From contig JAXDDX010000013.1 of assembly GCA_034670405.1 (NCBI GenBank), positions 5,544,001-5,608,000 on the forward strand: a stretch of DNA of 64,000 bases, written 5' to 3'. Shown in pieces: positions 48,201-60,200 of this stretch. Numbering within the stretch: the stretch's first letter is position 1; each line of letters begins with the position of its first letter. The stretch comes from Hoplostethus atlanticus (Eukaryota > Chordata > Actinopteri > Trachichthyiformes > Trachichthyidae). The translations under genes were made by a program, and so were the position numbers. The notes beneath the pieces were generated by a model that was given only the letters and a program-made list of their open reading frames with translations, had not been told where the DNA came from and searched no databases.

Positions 48201-51200
48201 AACAATTAAATGCATGCCGTTCCACCCCGAACACACTCGCGGGTTGGGGGGAAAGGGAGGCTGGGGAAAAAAAATAATAAAACAAAGAAAAAGAAAAGCA
48301 AACCCGACACAGAGAAACACAACAAGAGGAACGTGAAAACAACAACAACAAAGCCTCTTGTGATTCTCCCCGCTAGTTTGCTTAATCAGATACAATGTGA
48401 TTTGTCTGGAATTTCTTTTTTAAATAATTCCCTTTACAATACAACCGGGCTGACTACGGGAAGTTTTTCTTCCCCCCGAAACCCCCCCACACCCCCCTCC
48501 ACAAAAAGCTGTGGAGTTTAAAAAAAGGATCTCTAATGAGAGGAGGAAGAGGCAATAGAGGAGCACATTTAGATATGTACCTTCATCTTAGAGTCAGGGG
48601 CTGTTTTAATTTGTAAGCAAAGGCAGCACACAGCCAATGAGATTTTAATTGATACACATAAATAATTCCTTGTGTACATTTGCACTTGAGTCGGATTCGC
48701 TGTTTATTTGACGATTGAAATTAGTCATTATCGCGATTCGTGTTGATGTTGAAGATTTTATTTATTAATATAGCTCCCGCTTAATATCCTCTGATCCGGT
48801 CCCAATTAATTATGTCAAAATCCACATCAAAACTAGAACTTAGACTCACATGGAGCCTCGCCTTGCTTTCATTCCGCCAGTAGCCAAGCACTGCTGTGAC
48901 AATAACAACAAATGAGCGATGAAAGGAAAAGAGAGCATTTCCCTTTGTTCCTCAAATGAAGATAATGAGGGCTGTCGTTCACACTAACAATGCTTGGTTT
49001 TGGCGTGGTGCAAGTGTTTTCGGTTGATTTTCTTTTGTTTTCCCTCCTGTTGGAGGACTAGCCTTACAGGCTATAACTGTACAGCTTTGTTTGAGTCTTG
49101 TGTGCTTGAAACCGCCTGTCACAGGTAGGGAAGAGCGCCACTGTGAACGAGCCAAAAGTCTTTGTGAGTAGCGATGCAAAGCGGATCATCATCACATGCA
49201 TATCACTTGTTGTTAGGGTGCCGCCGCTGACAAACTCCAGCAATCCTGACATGCTGGAAAAGGAAGAGGTGCAAATCAAACTGGGTGACAACATCAACCT
49301 CAGCTTCACACGTGTGCAAATGTGAGCCTGCAACTCCAGACAGATCTCTTGACAATAAAAGGCACCCGGCAACGTAGCTGGGTTAATCCATAAATATATT
49401 TCCTTGAAAGGCAACACAATGATTACTGAGCTAGCCGCGCAATGGTGAAGACACTTACTTGAAAGCTGCTGAAACTCTGGGTTGTCTGGACTTGTGTTCT
49501 CTGTCAGGTCCTGTAGGAAATGCTTATACCTGAGAGAAAACGAGAAAATAAACAAGGTCAACGTGCGCTCAATGTCTAAAAATACCACTGACAGAAGTGT
49601 AAAGAGTAAACTGGAACAACAAACGGTTAGGTATAAACTCGCGTGAGACGGGCCTTGTCATTTCAATCCAACGCTGTTCGCGGAGCCCAGCCACTATCAG
49701 AGCCACGGCGCTGGTTGATGAGCGCACTCTTTGTCGAGTCGTAACAAACGAGGCCCGTCCTGTCAGAGCAAACTAGACACAAAAGCTGCTGGCGGTGTCT
49801 TGAAGGCTCGGCGAATCGCACCTTACAGGCGTCCCAAACGGGTAGCGCGGCAACAGACCAGAACATGTACAAAGTAGTCTTTCATGCAGATACAGCTGTA
49901 ACGTGACAGGACGGAGATCTGCAGTGGTTTTACTCCAGTCCTCTTCAGATAGATTGCTCAGTAGGGAACAAATTAAATATTGACTATTACTGTACCCAAA
50001 TCAGAGGCCTGAGACCATTAAGGAAACAATCCTCATCATAGAACAGAAATACAGGAAGTTATTTATTTTTACTCGACAATTGAGGATGAGCTCGGTTAAC
50101 TAAGATTCAAATCCCGCTCGCAGAGCTTGAAAGACTTTAATCAAATCAAATGTGGCTTATTCAGCTTTGATCACGACCAGATGGAGATGGAGAAGAGATG
50201 GAGAAAAGCCTCCATCACTTAACCTGCAATGTTCACAATCTAGACATTGAGCTGCGTTATTCAGAGTTGTTTATAATGTTCATCTCCAAACAATACAGGA
50301 ATAATTAACAGTGAAGTACCATCGGCATTGTGTTTTAGGCACTACAGGTGAAAAGGGAAAAAAATCCTTTCATCCTATTAGATGTTGAGTATAGACACAA
50401 ATACAAGCACTTTTCATATCATTAACTTTATTTATTTTGTCATTAAAATGTTAAAATTAGCTAATATTAAAAAAAATGTTGATCTTTATGGAGGGATTTA
50501 TTAATTCTATATTTATTTTGATGATTTACAAAATATTATGTTTATGGTGAAAATCTCAGATTTCCATGTCAAATACCCCATAAAATAGAAACATATCAAA
50601 AATACTGTAGTAAATTAAGTCAAGTTTGGGGGCCATATCTACAAATTAAGTTGGAAAAAAAGTGTTTCACATACAAGAAGTCAGTTTTAGATTCATTTTA
50701 GCTAATTTTGTGTCCACTTGACCAATACAGCCAAAATTGCCATTTTCACTGGTGGTGCTTCGATTCAAATGCCTTGCCAACATGTTTATAGGCCGACTGA
50801 CATTTCCCCGTCTTCCTGCGTCTGAAGCCTTCTCGCTCACGGTGCTCCATTTCCATTTTACTTGTCGAGAGTTTTAATCCCTGAGGGCGAGGAGGAGCAG
50901 AGGATGAAGTACACCCATTCCCAGGCAGCGGGGCTTCCTAGTTGGAGGAGTGCCAGGAGGGAACAATGCCACCGCCTCGGGTCTGGAAATATCAGCAGCA
51001 GTCGACACTGTCAGCCGCCACTTGCCATAAAAGAGATTCTGAGTGTGTGTGTGTGTGTGTGTACAGGGAGAGGTAAGTGTTATGGAAACACCCCTGGTCC
51101 ATTTGCACTGACTTCTCACTCAGGCTCGAAGAACTTTTAAGTGGGCTGAGATGACGAGGCCAACCTAGAGAGGGTTTAAGCTATAAGGACGAGATGGAAG

Positions 51201-54200
51201 TACCAATTTATTCCGCACTCGGATGCTCTCTTTGCCTCCTACCTTCTCTGAAAATCAAAAACAAGAGATGAGTCGCTGTTCCACGCCGAACAGGAAAAAG
51301 CGAGCAAATCTTTATTCAGGACAGCAAACTGAGGATCAGCTACAGCGATCACGTTAAGTGCTTGGACTGGGGGGGGGTGGGGGACGTTTCCGGATGGAGC
51401 GTGTTCATTATGCAACTTTAGCATTGTGTTTCTTCTCTTCCCCTTGAGTGGGGAAAAAAAACTAAACAATGAACACCTTGTCTCATCTGCTCCAGACTGC
51501 TTCAAATTAGTATTGTATGGTGTAGTAAACAGACAAAACAATGACTGTATCCAAAGCTAAAAGAGCCTGGATTAAATCAAATAATGTCAAAAGGCTAAAG
51601 CAATAGGAAACGGTGCTGTTGCAGTCACCGAACAACTGAACAGGGTCTACGTAGTTGTTTTTTTAACCTTTATTTATCAGAGAAAAACCGCCGGAGCTTA
51701 AGGCTCTTTTTCCAGCAACACCCTGCTTCACATTCAGAATCAGAATCTCTTTATTGTCAAGAATTTGCTTTGGTGTTGAACACAAGCAGTATAATTCCAA
51801 ACAATAGACTGCCAACATGGTACATGGACACACAGGATTCACAAAAGTGCAGTAGGACATTGCAGAACACACAGGGATAGAGGAGGTAGTGAAGTTCCAG
51901 TCTGCAACATGGCTAGTATACTGTCAGCCTGGACCGGTGTCAATCTCTTACAGCACCGTACAGAAATGCAGACCAGTATATGCAACTTCGGCAGGTAATA
52001 AACATCTCGTTGAGGAGGCGGATGGCCTCAGGGAAGAAGCTGTGAAAGTGGTGTGTTATCCGAGTGGTGATGGTACCGTCTCTGCGATGGCAGTGTAGCA
52101 AAAAGGTGGCGGCCTGGGTGGGAGAGGTCAGCCGAGATCTCTTCCTTGCTTTGGCAGTTTTCATGACGGAGGGTAGCCGACAGCCTGTGATCTCTGCAGA
52201 GCGGGAAGTTGCAGCCAGGCCTTGGAGCTGGAGGAGGCAGAGGGGACACCAGACAGTGATGGAGGTTGTGTGGACACTCGTGAGATGTCGTGAGATGTCG
52301 TGAGATGTCGAGCTTCCTACGTCAGCGCAGGAAGAACAACCTCAGCTGGGGATTCTTGGTGATGGTGGAGATGTTTTTGTCCCACTTCAGCGAGTCAGAC
52401 ATGGTGGTCCCCAGGAATTCAAAACAATTCCACCGTATTCATATTTGTACTTTTAATTTCCAGGGGGAAATGTCTTGAGTGCACTGAGCTCCAGGTTGTT
52501 GTGGGCACGACACAAGAGGTGCCACCTCTGGCCGGTATGTGGACTTTAGTTTGTTGGAGATGAGGCCACTGGGAGAAGTTAAGAGTTTCAGTTTCAGCTC
52601 AAGGGCACCAGCAGTTGTTATTGAGGGAGGGGAGAGCTCATTTGCCCGCTCACATTTTCCCAGCCCATCCTGGGATTCAAAGCAAGAGTCCACTCTAACC
52701 TCTAATATCTACTTCAAATCACATTTATAAACACACTGTACACTTTGGGCCGCACAATCCATTTGTGGTGCATTAAAGTAACCTACGCCCCACCCCCACC
52801 CCAACTCCAACCTCCATCTGAAGCAGTAGTTGTGGAAAGCATCAGCTTCCTCAGAAATCTTTATCCTGCAGTTTGGAGGGATGATGTGACCTTGAAGTGC
52901 ATTGACAATTGACATTGATTTCCACTGTGTCTGTCTCTGCCTTGCCTCCCTTCTCTTTGTGCAGTCTGGGCTTGTTTTAGAGACACAGCGGTGCCAGAGA
53001 CAGAAAGGCCATTAGCGATGCTGGCAGACTGGCTGCCATACACCACTTCTACTGGCCCATTTGGTGGCATGAGTGGGATGAGTGATGTGTTGTGTGTGAG
53101 AGTGATAACAGAGGGAGAGAGCATTTGTATGCATGCATGTACATAAAATTACAAAAAACACAACAATCCCAGAATGGTTATTTTTAAAGCTACACTAGGC
53201 TTCACACGCCGGTGGCCTCAGATGGCAGCGAGAGATAACTGTTTGAATTTTGAGGACTTCAACCTGAAACTATCCAGAAATCCTCTGAGTACACTCAATG
53301 TTATCAGTGTGGTGGCAGTGGATGTGGAGAAGAGGTTCAGACATCGTTGGTGAATCCAGCTTTCTCTGGCCAGAGTGCTCACTTGCTGATGTTTAAGAGA
53401 CACTTCTGGATTTTGCTCACTTTCATTGGTGACCATACCAGACACCAGAATTTAATTTGGGCAAATAGTGCGAATCCACAACATCTCAATCCCACTTGGC
53501 AGACTAGACGGGCGCATTTTACATAAAAATCTTGCCTAGTGCAGGTTTAACCTTGCTCGCTCATACACTACCATAGCCATCTAGGTCAACGTGTGCGTAG
53601 AGAAAAGTTTCCATTGCTTCCTTTATTTGGAGAGATTCCTGTGATGACAGGTGGCCAGAAAGTTAGCCAGTTGTATGGATGCCACCACTAACAATGAAGT
53701 TACAGGGGCTAAGGCTGCAGAACAGGAAGTTACCACACCAGCGAATCTCCGGAGCGAGGGCGAAGAGGAGGAGGACAGCAACGTTGTTGTAGCCTATTAC
53801 TCATTAGAAATGAAATGGAAGCCGAACAAGCTCCAATTAAGCCTCCTTCAATTAGGAGACACTTTAAAAAGGAGAAATAATTTCACTTCTTCCCCTTCTT
53901 GTCTCGTCTTGTAATAACAAATACATTACAGGCACTATCAGCAATGGATGCCCTCGTCCTTATTAGGGAGGGGAGAGGAAAATCTAATTAAAGCGACTGT
54001 GTAACAAAAAGGAGGCACTCTAATGAGCATTATTACGGCACATTCCAAATAATGTAAACGAAACTCGCTCGTTTAGCTGCCCTGTCCCTCTCATTAGCGG
54101 CAAAGCAAAGAGAAGATAATGAGACAATAACGTAATCTGAACCATATTTCTAACAGTTCAGATATTCTAATGAAGAACGCGGCATTAGAAAGCATGCGCT

Positions 54201-57200
54201 GGCCTAGTTAAGGGATGCAACCCGCCGCCGTCACAGCCGCCTCCGCTAATTCCTCTGTAATATGCAGATGATGTGCGTTTCTTTTTCCCTCACTCTTCTC
54301 CCGGCAGACATGTTGGGTCATCTGGGCGCTCACACACACGTCAGTAAAGAAGAGGAGATGTAGGAAATATCTGTCTAATTATTTTGCTTTAAATACGTGC
54401 ATTAAGGATTCAAATTTCTAATTAAGAGACAACAGGCGCTGTCAGGCTTCGGCATGGGTTACTGAACATGGCATAGGCTTGTGGGTAATTACTCAACTTT
54501 AATAGCTTCAAAAGAAAGGAATCCACATCTATGGTAAAGCCAGGACGCGTGGAGATACTCCACTCTCCAAACTTCAGCAATTAAAATGCAATATGAAGTG
54601 ATTGCGAAGAGCATCTTATCTTCCTCTAAAAAAGGGTGACTAACTAGGATTTCGCTGAAAGAGATTGTAACTTGCTGCAAATGTGGATATTAGGAGACAT
54701 TATTCAGTCAAACTGCAGAATTACTGGAGCTTTCATGTTTGTAGGCAATGAATCAACTTCACGTCAGTGCAAGAATGTTTCAGTGAATATATTGCGGGGA
54801 AATAATAGTCATTCAAGTCTGTTTGGGCCAATTGTCTGTGAATAGCTCATATTTAATAATCAGAATCTTGAACCTCTCTATTGAGTGGTGAAGCATGTTC
54901 TCTCCATTTGGGGTCAACAGAATCAACTAATGATTAACAGCAAAACAATGTCTTGGAGCGTCTACAATGGAGGCATATTTATTTACTGCAGGCATCACTT
55001 CACCACATGAATGTAGTGAATTGGCAATGAACCCGTTGGGTCAAGACACGCAGAACGCCACGCCAAATTTGAATTGAAATACAACTTAATAATTGCGCAC
55101 CACAGAGGAGAGAAGGCACTTGAGATACTTCATTCAGGATTCTTTCAGAAGACTACAAAATAAATGAATCAGAAAGATGACCTTATGTTGGAGAAGCCTC
55201 CGTTAAGCCGTTGGTGATGATGAAGCTATCCAAGTCCTACCTCGGCACACCTTAAATCACAGCTTGACAAATAACAGACAAAATCAAGCATGGCCAGTAC
55301 AAACACCCATCAAAGCTCCTCGAAATGCTTAGGAAGCATGGCAATGACCCGAAAACCTCCCAAGTTGCGTGACCTCTACATGGAGCATACACATGTACCA
55401 CAATGAGCCAACCATTGGGCCATTCCCCTGGTGTACTAAATTGTGCTCGGCTCAGAGTAGTTGCATCCCAAGGTCTCCAAATGTTGAGAGCTGCATCTCT
55501 ATTATCGACACAAATACGGCCAGCACAGAAAGAGAGAGCTGCTATTCACCAACACAATCAACTCGAGACCCCATCACTGTCATAATGGTAAGCTCAGTGG
55601 GGAGGGATGGCGACGACTGCTCCAGCCAGCTCCAGTGAATGCCACTTAATAAAGGCAATGATTTTATTTCTCCCCCAGCAGCAACTTAAGTATCCACACT
55701 CCAGGCCCTGCTTGCCATCCATCATCCTTGAACGGCTGTAAGTGACAACAATTTCCTGCTATTCCCAGCCGTAGAGGCCGAGCAAGGTAAGGCGCCAGCC
55801 ATGGGTGATTATCTGGCCGCGGCACTTAAAATCATCATACAATTAGAAACATCCCTCGAGTCTCCCGAATTTCACAGAGAATGACAGACGAATCAATGAC
55901 GATGATGAGGAGTGCAAAGAAAAAAAAAGAGGAGCAGAGGAAGAGAGGTCTGAGCCGGAGCGAACAAGGCCGGGTGCGTATCTGTCAGAATCAAATACAA
56001 CTGTGTTCAGCATCTACAGATGAGAGAAGGAGGCGCTCTCGTTTCCCCCCCAGGATGCCAAGAGCGGCAAATTAAGGAGATAAGCCGATGCTGTAGAGGA
56101 AAAACTGAACATAAGTTAGACATACAGTAAACGCTGCTAGCACAGATGTTGGGGTGAAGGGGGCAGCTCATCTCAGAGACAACTTCTCTTTTGCGTGATG
56201 GATGGACGTAACGTATCGAGGGCTGCACTGCATGTCTGGAGAGATGAGGAGATGAGAGGGGCCTAATTAAGATACAAGCAAGCAGCTTGAGAAACCAGTG
56301 TCACGATAGCTGCCGCGTAGGAAAGCGCGCTTCGGCCCATTTCTCCTCTTGTTCCACTAATTAACGCGTGAGATCAAGACCTGCATGAAATTACAGCCAC
56401 AGCAAAACTGGTGGTTAACAAAGGAGATCTTGACAGATTCTGGACAGTCTGAGTGCTTACATGGGATGCTACATCATATAATAATAATTACATCTGTCAC
56501 TGGGACGCTGCACAGTGAAATGCGGCGGGTGACTGGTGAAAGGAAAACAACAAAAACAGCAAAACAGAGCTCAAGCATGAAATCTGTGACCCATCTACAA
56601 CAGTGTTCTACCACAGCACCACAGACTCACAAGAATGTACTGCACGTTCTGGGCAAATAGGAGGAACTTATATGTAACTTATATGAATCAATCAAAAAAC
56701 AACTGGGGATGCATCTGAAATGTTTTCTTGCACTGTTGTATATCATCAATCTACGATGTTCAATGCATTCCAGGAGTTATTTTGTGATGAAGTGTTATTT
56801 AAGTGTAATTTACTTTTTTGGTGCACCCTACTTTCCTTCAACCTGCCGCCTCTACTTCTACTTCAGTTAGTGATTTCCTAGAATTTCCCAGAATGCATTT
56901 CGACAATCCCCAGAGAAGCTACATATGTGTACGTGGAGAGAGCAATAGCAATATTGATAGCATAATACGTTTTTCCATTCAAGAAAGTGAGCGTGGAGAC
57001 AAACAAAAACAGATCGACAAAGATGCAAGCTGTGGCCGCGTTGAATTATGAATTATGGTCTATTGAGGCTACTTTTGGTGCCTCTTCTACAATGGACTTC
57101 TGCCTGTATGATTGTTGATTGTCAAAAGAAGCCCCTGATCTTTCATTCTGAGAGCCTGACACCAAAACCTGATCTTTACCATTGATGTTTTAGATAGCTG

Positions 57201-60200
57201 ATACATTTTTCTGCTATCAAACTCCATTGTAGCTGTGCTGGAAATATCACTTTGTCTACATTTGGCCAGTTATCCACGGGAATAACAAAAATACACCACC
57301 ATACAACAAAATGGACACAGAAATGCAAGGTTTTATAACAGTGTTAACGTGTTTTAGGGTGCATATTTCCTTTAATAAGGAGGTGTGAATCTTACTTCTG
57401 AATCCGCTGGACAGGAAGTTGAAGTAGGTCCTCCAGTTTAGTGCCTTTGAACTCAGGCCTGGCTTCCTGCAGCTTCTTGAAGCGTCTGAAGGCTTTGTTT
57501 TTCTTCAGCTGGACCTGAGATAACAAACAAGAGAGACGCTCTTTTACATGATGCTCTGACCAGTAACTAATCACCAGGAACACTTGGACTGCAAATGGAC
57601 TGAGCCGGCGTGTCTTAATCGCGGCATGCGGCTTCACCATGCGTATCCATATCTTTTATGGTAATAGCGTTTGCATCCAGCTTGTGGAACTGATGGCAGA
57701 CATGACACAACCCCCGACAACCCCTAAATCTCATGTCATTTACCCTGACAAACCCACAAATCACCTTGTTGTCACTCAGTTAGTGTCAGTTGGCGTGTGT
57801 GTGGGTGGAGGTGCGGTTGTCATTAGATATGAATTTGCAAGCCATCAACATGAGTATGTGTCAACATTTGGATGGCAAAAAAAAAACCTTATCTTGTCAT
57901 CTGCGTCAGTCATCAAAATAAACATGGCTCCTGTATTTAAAATAGGCCTGTCTGAGTAAAGTCGATCCTATTTTATAGCATTAAAAACAGAAGTGTATGC
58001 TACCTGACGTTAGCGGTAGTGGTGTGTGTGTGTGTGTGCATTGCTCACACAGCTGTTTAGCTGGCCATTACTCCTGTGGCAGCTGGAGTTCGACATAGTG
58101 AAGCAGACAGGTGGTGAGTCAGTGGAATGATGGGTACAATGTTAGAGGAATCCGCTATTAAGTTGAGGAGGTGTACTAGTGAGAAAGTGAACTGAGGGCA
58201 GAAATTAGAGACATTAAAGAGTTCACAGCTTGGATTTGCAGAAGTTTGCAGACTGTAGTGTAGAGAGAAAAAAAGTTAAGAGCTGCACTGGGCAGTTTTT
58301 GCACGTTGGTGGCCCCAATTGGCAGCGAGAAGTAACCGCTTGAATTTTGAGGAGTCGAATACCCAGAAGTCATCTGACGTGGCGTCAGTAAGCTGCACAC
58401 GGCGCACTTGTGTTTACCAACCCGGGCAGTCTGTGATTGCTTTATACCAAAGAACACCAAAAGGACAAGAGAGGCAAAATATCTAACGTTGGCGAGTTCA
58501 GCTTTCTCTGGACGGCGTGCTCGTTCACTGCTGTTTAGGAGACAGTTGTTGTGTCAGATGTGTTAATATTAGACATCAGACACGGAGCAGATGGTCAGGG
58601 GAACAAAGCATTGCACGCATCTGTATACAAAACATACATATACTTACATTACCTCTAGCTTCACTGCACTAGTAAGACACCTTAGCAGTAGTAATATTCT
58701 GCAGCAATAATGTGAACACAATCTTAAAGCCTCTGGATAGGTGAAAAAAAAAAAACAGTTAATCTGACTGAAGTGTCAGAAGAGAGAGAAGAGAAGCCAC
58801 TAGAATGATATATTTCAAAATTTGAATGAAATTGAATTCTCATGCTTTAAAGATGCTTGTTATACACATAAGACCACAAATTACAAGGCAGTCATTCAGT
58901 TACCTCTCCATGGTGCTGAAGTTTAGATTTGTGGAAATTGGATGTGTCTGTATACCTACTTACACATAATCGTGGGTGTTTAATTGACTACATAGCATAT
59001 TCAATTTTAAAAATATATCAGGCGTTACAGTAGTGACAACACTGTTACGGTAGTGACTACACTGCTACGGTAGTGACTACAGTGTTGAGGAAATGACAAC
59101 GGTTTCCTGTTTATCTTAACTTATTGATAACCTGCCTAATGAGGGTATAATTAATGAATGTATTTTTCATTAAAGATAAACAATTGTTAACCTTTCCACC
59201 ATCCATTTATTTTGAGGTAAACAAGGTTAAAATCCAGCATGTTTTAACTTATTTTTCATGGAGGAATACATTAACAGTAATAAAATTGACACTAATAATT
59301 ATAATAAAGTAAAGTAAAGTAAATAAAATAAAAGCTCAAAAGAATGCAGTAAAAATGGAAACCGAGATGTAAACTAAACTCAGTGAGTCACCTCCTGTGA
59401 CTACAATCTATAACGGTAGAGCAGTGTATTTGGGCTGCTGATATAAAAGTCTTGTTTAAAGGCTATTTTAAAACAGAGAACAAATGTAAACAATATCAGC
59501 AGCTGCTCAGAGTGAAAGTGGTTCATCTTCCATTGATAGTAATCACTATCAAGTCACACTATGGCATGAATCATACCTGGCCATTCAAATACCTAGTTTC
59601 TCATACACTAACATCAAACACTGGGCTAATGTGGACAAAGGTGTTAACCAAAACCAACCAATCATAATGGGACTAACTAGAAATAACTATACATGTACAT
59701 TACAAATATACTATAGCTCAGGTGTCACACTGTACACTGATGGATAGTTAGCGAAAGCGGTATAAGCAAGTAAATCCCCCCACTATTTCATTCCTCTGGT
59801 GCTTTCAGCTCAGCAATTCGTCAGTGTTGTAGCTCTTCATCCATGCGGTGACTTCCAGGTGCCTTATGAGTGAAGGTGGTGATTACCAGACAGATCCCCA
59901 GTGCACTCTTTAGGCCAGATGATGGAGAAAGGCAGCTCTAATGAGATGAGTCCTGCGCGACTTAATGGGGCCGACAGGCTTCGGTTGAGCAGCGAGTGAC
60001 ATCCTACCAGTCAAGAAGGTGACTCTAACTAGTGAACTGTAGGAAATGTGTTAAATATACATGGCCGTGTTTTTAGCTGAGCCTCACTTGTGAGGACACA
60101 CGAGTCTTTGCGGGACTCAAAAACGGTCCCAAGCCTTTTTAAAGTTTTGTTTGTGTGGAATTTTTGCCCTTGTTGGATAGTTAGTAGAGAGAGACAGAAA

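Noticed and set aside
49064..49588. 174-codon open frame on the minus strand
   Set aside because: Only the part at 49459-49529 is real exon; the rest is intron read-through past good splice sites.
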